Below, piece after piece: positions 8,364 through 16,872 of a DNA stretch of 59,065 nucleotides; the first letter of the stretch is position 1, and the number at the start of each line of letters is the position of its first letter. A program made the position numbers and the translations under genes. A model generated the notes under the pieces. It saw nothing but the letters and a program-made list of their open reading frames with translations, ran no database searches and was not told the origin of the DNA. This stretch comes from an uncultured Prevotellaceae bacterium (GTDB lineage: Bacteria; Bacteroidota; Bacteroidia; Bacteroidales; Muribaculaceae), in assembly GCA_900318255.1 (NCBI GenBank), contig ONJX01000034.1:1-59065 (forward strand). The letters are read 5' to 3'.

Positions 8364-8402
8364 AATCGGTCAAATCGCTAAAAACTAGCCATTTGACCGA
8401 TT
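8364..8402 (-). terminator. Hairpin downstream of tRNA-Lys
   Basis: A perfect 12-bp stem (AATCGGTCAAAT 8364-8375 with 8391-8402) holds an inner GCTA/TAGC pairing. It lies 10 nt beyond the 3' end of the tRNA on the reverse strand. The T-run after it is weak. The interval 8162-8363 shows nothing I can name. Confidence 0.5.
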
Positions 8403-8412
8403 CATTTCTTTG

Positions 8413-8485
8413 TGATCCGCTTGGGGCTCGAACCCAAGACCCCAACATTAAAAGTGTTGTGCTCTACCAACTGAGCTAGCGAATC
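8413..8485 (-). tRNA. tRNA-Lys (anticodon TTT)
   Basis: The reverse strand folds as a full cloverleaf: acceptor GATTCGC with GCGGATC, D arm GCTC-AGTTGGTA-GAGC, anticodon stem CAACA/TGTTG around CTTTTAA, and T arm with TTCGAGC. The anticodon is TTT. No CCA is encoded; the discriminator base is A. It lies at the right flank of the acquired 0.3-8.2 kb island, a usual integration landmark, though no duplicated tRNA end was seen. Confidence 0.95.
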
Positions 8486-8648
8486 TCCGTAAAAGCGATG
8501 CAAAGGTACTGCTTTTTTTTGAACTGGCAAATATTTTTGCACTAAATTGCCATTTTTTTCAAAAAAATGCACTCTTATTGCGCTCGTCAATCGCTCTTTG
8601 AGCCTTTTTGAGGGCAAGAAAAGACCGATGTGCCTTGTGTGCTATTGA

Positions 8649-9107
8649 TTAAAATGGCACCTGGTCGCCCTCGTCGGTGGTGTTGCTTAGCTGCTGGGCT
8701 GGCTGGGCTGGCTGCACGGGTTGCTGTGTAGCTGCCTGGTTGTTGCCAGCAGGGGTGGTTTCGGTACCCCTCTGTCCTCCACCGAGCATCTCAAAGGAAT
8801 CTACATAGATCTCGGTCACATATCGCTTAATCTTGTTCTTGTCTTCCCAGTTGCGTGTGCGCAGGCGTCCTTCGATATATAGCCTTGAGCCTTTGCGTAT
8901 GTATTTCTCGGCCACTTCGGCATTGCGTCCCCACATGACGATGTTGTGCCACTCGGTGCGCTCTGGCACTTGTGTGCCCGACGAGGTGGTGTAAGCTCTG
9001 TCGCTGGTGGCTAAGGGGAACGAAGCCACTGTCTGTCCTTGCGATGGATAGCGCACATCGGGGTCACGCCCCACATTTCCCAGAAGAATAACTTTGTTAA
9101 CTGACAT
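8649..9107 (-). CDS. ssb: Single-stranded DNA-binding protein
   Basis: 152 residues. The N-terminal OB fold (about 1-110) has MSVNKVILLGNVGRDPDVRY, FPLATSD, TEWHNIVMWG, AEKYIRKGSRLYIEGRLRTR and the IYVDSFEMLGG end. A Gln/Pro/Ala-rich linker follows and the acidic tip is DEGDQVPF, the docking peptide that recruits repair and replication partners. SSB coats single strands during replication and recombination. It lies downstream of the argR/argC-like pair on the same strand after a 98-bp gap. Confidence 0.95.
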   Translation of the reverse strand: MSVNKVILLGNVGRDPDVRYPSQGQTVASFPLATSDRAYTTSSGTQVPERTEWHNIVMWGRNAEVAEKYIRKGSRLYIEGRLRTRNWEDKNKIKRYVTEIYVDSFEMLGGGQRGTETTPAGNNQAATQQPVQPAQPAQQLSNTTDEGDQVPF

Positions 9108-9205
9108 GATTATTTTATGGTTGATAGTTATTATGAGCTTATGGTCAGCTGATTAATTATTTATTATTTGACGTGTTTACATCGTGCTTCAGGTGGGGCT
9201 TGCTC

Positions 9206-10108
9206 TCAAAACACTTGTGCCTTGAGTGTGAGTCCTGCTTTCTCGTGAAGTCCAAAAAGCAGATTCATCACATGCACAGCATTGCCAGCCGAGCCTTTTA
9301 GCAGCGCATCAATGACCGATGTGATGCATAGCTTGTCATCGTGGGCAGTGATGTTGAGAAGGCACTTGTTAGTGTTTGTCACGTCGGCGTCTTCCACCTG
9401 ATGGTTAACGACAAATGTAAAATTATGGTCTTCGTAATATTCGTTGTATAAATCTTTCACACTGTCGATATCGGCTTGTGCCGATACCTCCACGTGAGCC
9501 ACCAGTCCGCGTGTGGTGGCACCACTCTCCTGCTTGATGTTCACCGTTCCAGCAAAGTCGCTGTCGAGGGCTTTTGCCACTGTCAGGATTTCTTGCTTTA
9601 TAGAATTCACATTTATGTCGTTGTTGAAGCAGTTGTTGAAATTCACTGTAACGTCAACATCGCCTTTGAGCATGTGGTTTTTGGCCAGTGGCACCAGTGC
9701 CAGCAGCACTGCCATTGCCTCGGCCGAAGGCACGAGCACATAGCCATAGCAGTCATGAACCATGAACTTGCGGTTTATCTCACACAGGCCATACATGCCA
9801 CCGCCTTCCACAAAGCCATAGCTTCGCGAGAGTTCTATAACCCTGAGCTTGTCGTTCTGGGCTAATGCCTCATCGCAGAGTGGGCTGTCGAATGGGTCGC
9901 AGTTGAATATCAGATCCACATCGCCCAGGAGTGGTTCGCCAAAATCAAGGTCACACTCACCTATCAGGCCTTTGTGAACTCTAGCCAGCTTGCCATGCTC
10001 GCAGTGACTGCTTACCCATTTCACACTAGCATCGGGATGATTGATGAGCAGCCTCACCAGTTCGCCGGCAATTATCGTCTCACCACCTGTAATTCCTATG
10101 TCTATCAT
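9206..10108 (-). CDS. ArgC-like protein lacking the catalytic cysteine
   Basis: 300 residues with the overall N-acetyl-gamma-glutamyl-phosphate reductase plan: GITGGETIIAGELVRLLINHP at the N-terminus (Rossmann fold), YGLCEINR, LLALVPLAKNHML, and the C-terminal NTNKCL / TSVIDALLKGSAGNAVHVMNLLFGL. The active-site block NPGCFAT is replaced by VPSAEAM (about residue 127), and the segments equivalent to GSTGAG and the HQH-PEI histidine region are missing, explaining a length about 20 residues below the usual 320. It is therefore probably not a working reductase. It follows argR by 24 bp on the same strand. It may be a regulatory or relict paralogue; a functional argC would have to be elsewhere. 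Confidence 0.8.
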   Translation of the reverse strand: MIDIGITGGETIIAGELVRLLINHPDASVKWVSSHCEHGKLARVHKGLIGECDLDFGEPLLGDVDLIFNCDPFDSPLCDEALAQNDKLRVIELSRSYGFVEGGGMYGLCEINRKFMVHDCYGYVLVPSAEAMAVLLALVPLAKNHMLKGDVDVTVNFNNCFNNDINVNSIKQEILTVAKALDSDFAGTVNIKQESGATTRGLVAHVEVSAQADIDSVKDLYNEYYEDHNFTFVVNHQVEDADVTNTNKCLLNITAHDDKLCITSVIDALLKGSAGNAVHVMNLLFGLHEKAGLTLKAQVF

Positions 10109-10132
10109 AGTATTTTAATAATAAGATATATG

Positions 10133-10627
10133 TTATTTAATCTGCATCTTGTCGAGAGGCACAAATCTTGCGAAGAACTTGAGCGCATCCTCGTGAGAGA
10201 TGTCTTCACGCATGATGGCAAACACGGTGTCGGCTCCTGCTATAGTGCCTAGCACCTCGTCGGAGCGGCTCATGTCGATGTCGTAGGCCAAGCCTGCGGC
10301 ATAACCATTGCGAGTCTTTATCACTGCCATGTGTCCTGATAGCGCTATCGACACAAATCCCACTTGCTGCTGCACCGTGAGGCTGTTGCGTCCACTCATC
10401 AGCAGCTGGTCCTGAAGGTCGTTGTTGTCGGGGATAATATACATGTAGCCCCCATCGTTGGTTGCCACTTTGGTGATCTTCATCGCCTTGAGGTCGCGCG
10501 AGAGGGTAGCTTGCGTCACCTTGCATCCATTCTTCTCAAGCAATTCGGCTAATTCGTTTTGGCTTCCTATGCAGTTCTTCTTAATCAGATTAACTATCAA
10601 CTGTAGGCGTTCTTTTTTATTCTTCAT
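10133..10627 (-). CDS. argR: Arginine repressor ArgR
   Basis: 164 residues from ATG 10627 (MKNKKERLQLIVNLIKKN), preferred over an in-frame ATG 51 nt upstream because the family begins here. The N-terminal winged helix includes QNELAELL and CKVTQATLSRDLKAM, the DNA-recognition helix. The C-terminal hexamerisation and arginine-binding domain includes GTIAGADTVFAI; the usual motif is GTIAGDDT, so the first of the two arginine-binding aspartates is Ala here. This may alter arginine sensing. It heads a probable unit with the ArgC-like gene. Confidence 0.9.
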   Translation of the reverse strand: MKNKKERLQLIVNLIKKNCIGSQNELAELLEKNGCKVTQATLSRDLKAMKITKVATNDGGYMYIIPDNNDLQDQLLMSGRNSLTVQQQVGFVSIALSGHMAVIKTRNGYAAGLAYDIDMSRSDEVLGTIAGADTVFAIMREDISHEDALKFFARFVPLDKMQIK

Positions 10628-10665
10628 CGTTTGTCTTGGGTTTTGTTTGTTATATTCTTTTTTGC

Positions 10666-10673
10666 AAAGATAT
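10666..10673 (-). promoter_or_regulatory. -7 box (TATCTTTG) upstream of argR
   Basis: The reverse strand reads TATCTTTG 39 nt before the argR ATG. A good -33 TTG at 19-21 bp is not evident. No clear pair of ARG boxes is visible in this gap. Confidence 0.45.
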
Positions 10674-10781
10674 AACAAAAAAATAATACAAACCTAATAA
10701 AAAATCAAAAATCAGCTATTTATTAGTATTTTTTCCTAACTAGTCGTGAATTGTTCTATAATTATGCACACCAGTCTCCGC

Positions 10782-10793
10782 GCAAACGTTTGC
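10782..10793. promoter_or_regulatory. Candidate LacI-family operator GCAAACGTTTGC
   Basis: A perfect 12-bp palindrome with the central CG and the AAACGTTT core typical of LacI/GalR/CcpA-type operators, within a further T-GCA flank. It sits 57 bp upstream of the -7 box of the amylase gene. A LacI-family maltose or starch regulator is the natural candidate; no such gene is in the window. Confidence 0.4.
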
Positions 10794-10849
10794 ATTACAT
10801 TTTTTCATTAAGGCAGCCCCCAAGTTTTCACTTTATCACAAAAAGGTCA

Positions 10850-10857
10850 TAATTTTG
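10850..10857 (+). promoter_or_regulatory. -7 box (TAATTTTG) of the amylase gene
   Basis: TAATTTTG matches TAnnTTTG and lies 28 nt before the ATG at 10885, so the leader would be very short. The -33 region reads TTTTCA, not TTG, in keeping with a promoter needing activation. Confidence 0.5.
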
Positions 10858-10884
10858 CTACATAATGAACCATAAGCCAAAATT

Positions 10885-13800
10885 ATGTCACATAATTCAC
10901 AACTCTATCAACTGCTATCACTCACATTGATGGTAATTGCCGCTTTTAACGGGTGGGCGGCCACCACCTTTGTGGGCGGTCGCACCGACTTCCGCGACGA
11001 GACCATCTATTTTGCCATGACTACGCGCTTCTACGACGGCGACGCAAGCAACAACACCTACTGCTGGGATGGCAACCAGGCCGGCAACGTTGCCAATCAA
11101 GACCCCGAGTGGCGTGGCGACTTCAAAGGCCTGATTGAGAAACTCGACTACATCAAGGCATTGGGGTTCACCGCCATCTGGATTACACCAGTGGTGCAGA
11201 ATGCGTCGGGATATGACTATCACGGCTATCACGCCATGGACATGAGCCACGTGGACCGCCGCCTCGAGAGCGACGACGCGAAGTTTCAGGACCTCATCGA
11301 TGCCGCTCACGCACGCGGCATGAAAGTGATACTTGACATCGTGCTTAACCACACCGGCAACTTTGGTGAAGAGAACTTGTGCAAGCTTTTCAACCGCGAC
11401 TACAGCGTGCCGCAGAGCGACCTGAGCCAGTGCATGGTGCCTTACACCATCTCGCAAGGGGGACTTCTTCAAGACAACTACAGCAACTTGGGCGGCAGCG
11501 CCCAGTATAGCGACCGCCTCACCAAGATGAAGAACACCGATGGCGTCAACCACGACACCCACAACCTGTGGCATCACTATGGCAACTTCAACTGGGACGA
11601 GCCCAACCGCTGGTGGGCGCAGATTGCCGGCGACTGTGTGGATCTCAACACCGAGAACCCGCAGACCATCAGCTACCTCATCGACTGCTACGGCGAGTTC
11701 ATCAAGATGGGTGTTGACGGCTTCCGCATCGACACTGGCGGCCACATCTCGCGGCTGTCGTTCAATGCCGCCTTTGTGCCGGCCTTCAAGGCACTGGGCG
11801 AGCAGTACAAGAGCAAGCGCTTGAACGAGTGCCCATTCTACATGTTTGCCGAGGTGTGCGCGCGCTTCAGCGACGTCACTTACCGCGGCCAGCCGTCGCT
11901 CTCGCCCTATTTCTACACCTGGCAAAGCGACCCCTCGCTCTTGAGCCAGTGGAACAACGACCCCGATTACTGGAACAGCGTGGCAGTATATGAGAGCACC
12001 GACCCTGCCACCCTCGACAACCAGCAGCTGTGCCTGGCCGAGCATAACGCCAACCTGAGCGAGAGCACGCAGCCGCGCAGCACTAACGCCCTGCTCAATG
12101 GCAACGACTACCACACTCCCGACTACAGTAATGCCAGCGGCTTGAATGTGATTGACTTCACTGTACACTGGAATTTCCAGAACGCTGGCCGTGTGTGGGG
12201 CGTGATGGACAAGGACAACCTATATAACGACGCTACCTTCAACGTCAACTATGTGGAGAGCCACGACTACGGCCCCGACAGCTTCGACCGCTTCAACGGC
12301 GGCACCGACCAGTGGGCCGAGAACCTCTCGCTCATGTTCACCATGCGCGGCATCCCATGCCTCTTCCAGGGAGGAGAGATTGAGTTCCGCAAGGGCGTGC
12401 GCATCGACGAGGGCACCAACATCACCCTTAAGAACAGCGGCCGTGCTTACTATGGCGGCTACCTCAAGGGCGATGTCTTGACCACCGACTTTGGAGAATA
12501 CTCCAGTGCCAGCGGCAACGTGGCAGCTACGCTGAGCCGGCCGCTGGTGAAACACCTGCAGCGCCTCAACAAGATACGTGCCGCAGTGCCAGCCCTGCGC
12601 AAGGGACAGTATAGCAAGAGTGGATGCTCGTCGAGCGGAGGCTACGCCTTCAAGCGCCGCTACACCAGTGGCGACATCGACAGCTACGCTCTCATCGCCC
12701 TTAATGCCGGTGCCACCTTCACTGGTGTGCTCAATGGCACCTACACCGACGCCATCACCGGCAACACCATCACCGTGACCAATGGCACCCTCACCACGCC
12801 ATCGTTCAGCGGCAAGGGCAACATGCGCATCTATGTGCTCAACGGGCCTGGCAAGATAGGCGACGACGGGCCATTCCTCTACACCAGCAACAAGGTCTCA
12901 CCCACCCCGCTTGCCTACGACGGCACCGAGGAGGAAGGCGACCCCACTACCGAGTATGTGAGCGGCGGTGGCAGCGGCAGTGGCACTGGCGTTGACATCG
13001 ACGACCTGGAGGTATATACCCCCACCATCGGTGACAACGAGCTGAGCGTCTTCTACGAGACCTCAGCAAGCAACACCTTCATCACCCTGTGGGTGTGGAA
13101 CAGCAGCACTAATTTCACTGGCGGCAGCTGGCCAGGGCAGAACGCCAAGCTCATGGGCAAGACCCAGGACGGCACACGCCTCATCTTCAAGTGGACCTAC
13201 GACGGCGAGTTCCCTGCCACCAATATGCCCACGGGTCTCATCTTCAGCCAGGGCGGCAACAACCAGACTGCCGACTTGCAGTTTGTGAACCACGGCTACT
13301 ACATCGACGGCGTGCTCGAGGGCACCATCACCGAGCACGAGCCCGCCGACCCCAGTGTGGCAACGCTCAGTGTGGACAAAGAGAGCGGCGACTATATCGA
13401 CCAAGTGACAGTGACGGTGACCTCGTCGTTCAACAACGCCACCATCGTCTATACCACCGACGGCACAGTCCCTACCGCCTCTAGCCCCAGAGCCACTGGC
13501 AGCGTCACCCTCACCTTCAACCACACCACCACCCTGCGCGCCGGCGTGCTCCACAATGGCGAGGTGAAAAACACCATCACGCGCACCTACAAGATACGCT
13601 CCAGCCAAGCACAGAAGCTACACGCATTCTTCATAGCCCCCGCTTCATGGACCAGCACCATCTATTGCTGGGCGTGGAACGCGCAACTAGGCAACAAGAA
13701 CTACACTGGTGGCACCTGGCCAGGACAAGCCTGCCGCCTTGTGGGCAGCAAGCTCTACCACGGCCTTGACATCTGGGAGTGGGACGGAGGCACCGTGGGC

Positions 13801-14082
13801 GATGACATGCCCACCGGCATCATCTTCAGCAATCACGGCAGTCCACAGACCGCCGACCTGGCTTTTGTCAACGGTGCCTACTATAACGAGAGCGGCATCG
13901 TCACCATCCCGGCTGGCGATGTGAACCTCGATGGCGTAGTCACCGCTGCCGATGTCACCGAGCTTTACAACGTGCTCCTAGGCTCCGACAGCACCTACGC
14001 CTTCAACGCCGATGTCACTGGCGATGGCGTGGTAACAGCTGCCGATGTAACAGCGATTTACAGCATATTATTAGGCAATTAG
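10885..14082 (+). CDS. Secreted GH13 alpha-amylase with starch-binding modules and dockerin-like tag
   Basis: 1065 residues with a signal peptide (1-25, cut near GWA|ATT). Residues about 30-620 are a GH13 barrel: GFTAIWITPV, DIVLNHTG, catalytic nucleophile in DGFRIDTGG (D283), acid/base in FAEVCA (E323) and the transition-state Asp in VESHD (D461). Two CBM26-like modules follow (about 710-810, with WVWNSS and GGSWPGQ; about 910-1000, with CWAWN and GGTWPGQ), separated by a chitobiase-type C-terminal domain (VYTTDGTVPT). The end is a dockerin-like pair of EF-hand loops (DVNLDGVVTAADVTELY, DVTGDGVVTAADVTAIY). It should cut starch outside the cell. A LacI-type operator lies upstream. Confidence 0.9.
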   Translation: MSHNSQLYQLLSLTLMVIAAFNGWAATTFVGGRTDFRDETIYFAMTTRFYDGDASNNTYCWDGNQAGNVANQDPEWRGDFKGLIEKLDYIKALGFTAIWITPVVQNASGYDYHGYHAMDMSHVDRRLESDDAKFQDLIDAAHARGMKVILDIVLNHTGNFGEENLCKLFNRDYSVPQSDLSQCMVPYTISQGGLLQDNYSNLGGSAQYSDRLTKMKNTDGVNHDTHNLWHHYGNFNWDEPNRWWAQIAGDCVDLNTENPQTISYLIDCYGEFIKMGVDGFRIDTGGHISRLSFNAAFVPAFKALGEQYKSKRLNECPFYMFAEVCARFSDVTYRGQPSLSPYFYTWQSDPSLLSQWNNDPDYWNSVAVYESTDPATLDNQQLCLAEHNANLSESTQPRSTNALLNGNDYHTPDYSNASGLNVIDFTVHWNFQNAGRVWGVMDKDNLYNDATFNVNYVESHDYGPDSFDRFNGGTDQWAENLSLMFTMRGIPCLFQGGEIEFRKGVRIDEGTNITLKNSGRAYYGGYLKGDVLTTDFGEYSSASGNVAATLSRPLVKHLQRLNKIRAAVPALRKGQYSKSGCSSSGGYAFKRRYTSGDIDSYALIALNAGATFTGVLNGTYTDAITGNTITVTNGTLTTPSFSGKGNMRIYVLNGPGKIGDDGPFLYTSNKVSPTPLAYDGTEEEGDPTTEYVSGGGSGSGTGVDIDDLEVYTPTIGDNELSVFYETSASNTFITLWVWNSSTNFTGGSWPGQNAKLMGKTQDGTRLIFKWTYDGEFPATNMPTGLIFSQGGNNQTADLQFVNHGYYIDGVLEGTITEHEPADPSVATLSVDKESGDYIDQVTVTVTSSFNNATIVYTTDGTVPTASSPRATGSVTLTFNHTTTLRAGVLHNGEVKNTITRTYKIRSSQAQKLHAFFIAPASWTSTIYCWAWNAQLGNKNYTGGTWPGQACRLVGSKLYHGLDIWEWDGGTVGDDMPTGIIFSNHGSPQTADLAFVNGAYYNESGIVTIPAGDVNLDGVVTAADVTELYNVLLGSDSTYAFNADVTGDGVVTAADVTAIYSILLGN

Positions 14083-14084
14083 AA

Positions 14085-14122
14085 AAAAAGTGGGTGAAAA
14101 CTTGACTTTTCATCCACTTTTT
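14085..14122 (+). terminator. Terminator of the amylase gene, overlapping the next promoter
   Basis: A 16-bp stem with one G-T wobble (14085-14100 with 14107-14122) closes over CTTGAC and ends in CTTTTT. The loop holds the -33 TTG of the following promoter. Confidence 0.65.
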
Positions 14123-14132
14123 ACTACTTTTG
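14102..14132 (+). promoter_or_regulatory. Promoter of the starch-binding dockerin protein gene
   Basis: TTG (14102-14104), 20 bp, TACTTTTG (14125-14132). It fits the Bacteroidetes consensus well and lies 53 bp before the ATG. Confidence 0.7.
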
Positions 14133-14185
14133 CAAGTCACGTCATAACTAACTAGATTATTAACCCTAAAATTTGAATCTACTAA

Positions 14186-15112
14186 ATGAAGAAAATCACT
14201 ACATTACTTTTTGCTCTTGCTTGCGTAGCTATCGCTGCTAACGCTACTGTAACCGTAAATGTGCGCACCAGCACTGGCGATGCTCCCCACCTCTATGTGT
14301 GGAACGGAGCTGGCACTGCTATTAACGGCGCTTGGCCTGGCACCCTGATGGATGCGAGCCAAACCTACACCACCACAAGCGATGGCCTGGTGTGGTTCAC
14401 CCAGACTTTTGAGGAAGACGCTATCAACATCATCTTTAACGATGGTGGCATCGACGGCGAGGAGCCTTTCGTTCAAACCAGCGACATCATGGGAGTGACC
14501 GACGCCGGCTTCTACATCTTCGACATCGAGGAGGGCGGATATGAAGACGTGACCAGCACCTACATCACTCCTACTGGCTTCGACATCAACACTCTGCCAG
14601 CTGGAGTAGTGTTTGTTGAGGGCAAGGAATTTGCTTACTTCATCGCTCCCACAAGCTGGACAAATTGCAACGTGTGGGCTTGGAGCGGCACTTCTAACTT
14701 CACCACCTCAGGCACATGGCCTGGCGACCCCATCACCCTGATTGGCAACACCACCGATGGCAACCCAGTATATCAGTGGATAGGTGCCGACATCGTGGAG
14801 GGTGACCGCCCTACAGGCATCATCTTCAACAACGGCTCAACCCAGACTAAGGACCTCGAGTATGTGGCTGGTGGCGTTTACAACCTTGCTGGCAAGCTGC
14901 TCTACACCGTTCCTGCCGGTGGTAGCAACACCCCTGTTGCTGGCGACGTTAATGGCGACGGCAACGTCACTGCTGCCGACATCACAGCTCTCTACGACGT
15001 GCTGCTTAATAATGACTACACTAACGCCGTTAACTTTGACCAGAATGGTGACGGCAACGTTACAGCAGCCGATGTGACCGCTGTTTATGACGTAATGCTG
15101 GGTAGTAAATAA
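14186..15112 (+). CDS. Secreted starch-binding (CBM26-like) protein with dockerin-like tag
   Basis: 308 residues: signal peptide (MKKITTLLFALACVAIAANA), two carbohydrate-binding modules of the same type as in the upstream amylase (residues about 22-120 with LYVWNG and NGAWPG; about 150-245 with VWAWSG and SGTWPGD), then a dockerin-like double EF-hand (DVNGDGNVTAADITALY and QNGDGNVTAADVTAVY). No catalytic domain is present, so it probably holds starch or maltodextrin at the cell surface for the amylase. Its stop codon TAA is part of the 9-bp target duplication of the IS4-family element that follows, so the protein is intact although the native terminator now lies 1.7 kb away. Confidence 0.8.
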   Translation: MKKITTLLFALACVAIAANATVTVNVRTSTGDAPHLYVWNGAGTAINGAWPGTLMDASQTYTTTSDGLVWFTQTFEEDAINIIFNDGGIDGEEPFVQTSDIMGVTDAGFYIFDIEEGGYEDVTSTYITPTGFDINTLPAGVVFVEGKEFAYFIAPTSWTNCNVWAWSGTSNFTTSGTWPGDPITLIGNTTDGNPVYQWIGADIVEGDRPTGIIFNNGSTQTKDLEYVAGGVYNLAGKLLYTVPAGGSNTPVAGDVNGDGNVTAADITALYDVLLNNDYTNAVNFDQNGDGNVTAADVTAVYDVMLGSK

Positions 15113-16776
15113 CTAAAGTTTCCCACCCTTTATATGGTGGATTAATTTGATTTAACTAATTGAATATATGTTTAATATGTTATACATAATGATTACGCAG
15201 CTTCCTCGTACTCTTCCAGTGCGTTGAGCATAACCTCGTACTTGGTAAGGGATTTCTCGTCTCTGATGAGGGTTTCTACGAGTTCTTCGGCAGAAATACC
15301 GATAAGTTCCGCAAGAGCCTTCATTATACGCATGATTATATCAAGGATGCGCTTCCAAAGTGTAAGTGCCATCAAGTCCTCACGCTGATGTTCAAACAGA
15401 GCCCCGTAGGTCTCATAATCATTAAGTCGTTTGTCCACCGCCATTACGAGATAGGTCATATAACAGAGTGTACAATCCGCAACCTGACCATCAAAGTCAC
15501 GTCCCTGGTATGTGCCGAGTCCAAGATACTGCTTGCTCTCTTTGTTCAGTACTTCAATGTTCCATCTGATCTGGTATGTCTCAAAGCACTTCTCAAAGTT
15601 CATGGTAATATCAGAGGTGATAAGGATGTTCCAATTATGGTTCATACCGTACTTTACAAAGAAGATGCGTACAACCTCTTCACCCATGAAACCTGTAACG
15701 TAGAAATACTTGCAGTTGTACTTCCTGCAGTTCTTTGTCTCGGTACGTTCATAGCGAGCAATGAGTTCGTAGGCATTCTCAAGGAATCCGCGTACCTTGT
15801 AACGTTGCTTGCCCATCTTTGCCATACCGAGGAAATGTACCTTGCCACCTCCTATGGTGCGTACGTCATGGATAAATTTCTCTGAAGTGTACCAAGTGTC
15901 ACAAAGAGCATATGCGGCACGAATGCCTGCTTTCCATGCGCGCTTCATCATTTCAATGGCAGCATCATTCTTTTTGGAGTCTAACTCTTTGAATCTCACA
16001 GCGTCAGCATTCTCACTGCTGCGTTTCTTTGAGTACTGACGAGAACATTCTTCCTCACTGAGACCGTAATTCTTCTCGCTGCCTTTCTCACGATGGAGTG
16101 TAAAGTCAACGGGTATGGTTGAGCGTCCGTCGAAGAATGCAAGCAGGTTGAGTTTGAAGCCAAGGACGTATTTGTGGGTGACATGGTCAAAGACACGACT
16201 GATACCCTCAATGCTGAAGCCCGTCTTCTCCAAAGTCGTATCATCTATGATGTAGCACTTGGGCTGTTTCGTTTCCTCGGCATTCTCTTTCTTGAGGATA
16301 GCAAGGAAACGTACTGCCATACGAAGGAGCAAAGTACGCCAATCCATTGTCTCACGATTGAGCATGCGGTAGTAGCAGTTCTTGCCTGTTGTCAGGAGGT
16401 CATGAAAATTCTTGCGGTACATGCTGAAGATGCTCTCACCGTTGATGCGGAAAAGGCACAATGCCATGATGAGCTGAACGGCAGAAACGCCTTGCTGCTT
16501 CTCCATATTGAGACGGCGGAGGGTTTGGGCAAGACCGAACTGACCGAAATTCGAAAGAATATCGTGGTTAACGTGATCTTTATCGTTCAGAAGTTTGTAC
16601 ATCTCGTGAATTTTGTCTAAATTTGCAGTCATAACAGAAGTTGAATTAGGTTTTGAAACTTGTTGTTTGATCACTACAAATTTACAAAATTTTCTTCAAT
16701 TTCTGTTATTTTTTTGACCATTATTTTACATCTATTTTTACATTCTAAAACCACCTTTCAAAGGGTGGGAAACTTC
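15113..16776 (-). mobile_element. IS4-family insertion sequence with 9-bp target duplication
   Basis: A 1664-bp element. The inner ends share AAGTTTCCCACCCTTT (15116-15131; complement at 16760-16775). The flanks carry the direct repeat AGTAAATAA at 15104-15112 and 16777-16785. The left copy encodes the last residues and stop of the preceding gene (AGT AAA TAA). One reverse-strand transposase fills the element. Confidence 0.85.
15193..16674 (-). CDS. IS4-family transposase
   Basis: 493 residues, intact. DDE landmarks: CYIIDDTTLEKTG (first Asp, about residue 140), ALCDTWYTSEKF (second Asp, about 255) and the IS4 signature Y-x2-R-x3-E-x6-K as YQIRWNIEVLNKESKQ (about 370-385). It catalyses cut-and-paste movement of the element. 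Met1 and Met15 are both possible starts. The complete frame and well-preserved ends suggest a recent, possibly active copy. Confidence 0.9.
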   Translation of the reverse strand: MIKQQVSKPNSTSVMTANLDKIHEMYKLLNDKDHVNHDILSNFGQFGLAQTLRRLNMEKQQGVSAVQLIMALCLFRINGESIFSMYRKNFHDLLTTGKNCYYRMLNRETMDWRTLLLRMAVRFLAILKKENAEETKQPKCYIIDDTTLEKTGFSIEGISRVFDHVTHKYVLGFKLNLLAFFDGRSTIPVDFTLHREKGSEKNYGLSEEECSRQYSKKRSSENADAVRFKELDSKKNDAAIEMMKRAWKAGIRAAYALCDTWYTSEKFIHDVRTIGGGKVHFLGMAKMGKQRYKVRGFLENAYELIARYERTETKNCRKYNCKYFYVTGFMGEEVVRIFFVKYGMNHNWNILITSDITMNFEKCFETYQIRWNIEVLNKESKQYLGLGTYQGRDFDGQVADCTLCYMTYLVMAVDKRLNDYETYGALFEHQREDLMALTLWKRILDIIMRIMKALAELIGISAEELVETLIRDEKSLTKYEVMLNALEEYEEAA

Positions 16777-16815
16777 AGTAAATAATTCCATTACCCCACA
16801 TTTCTTAACCCCATC

Positions 16816-16849
16816 AAGGGCGTGCCACGAGCAGCGGCACGCCCTTCTT
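16816..16849 (+). terminator. Displaced terminator of the starch-binding protein gene
   Basis: An 11-bp stem (AAGGGCGTGCC 16816-16826 with 16836-16846) is followed by CTTGCTTTC. It lies 31 nt after the right target duplication and was presumably the terminator of the 14186 gene before the IS landed. Confidence 0.65.
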
Positions 16850-16872
16850 GCTTTCATTGAGTCCACTTTAAA

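Noticed and set aside
10918..12168. Long reverse-strand open frame (about 416 codons) opposite the amylase
   Set aside because: It is the antisense of a GC-rich gene with codon-position bias; it has no recognisable domain, and the forward frame has clear GH13 motifs.
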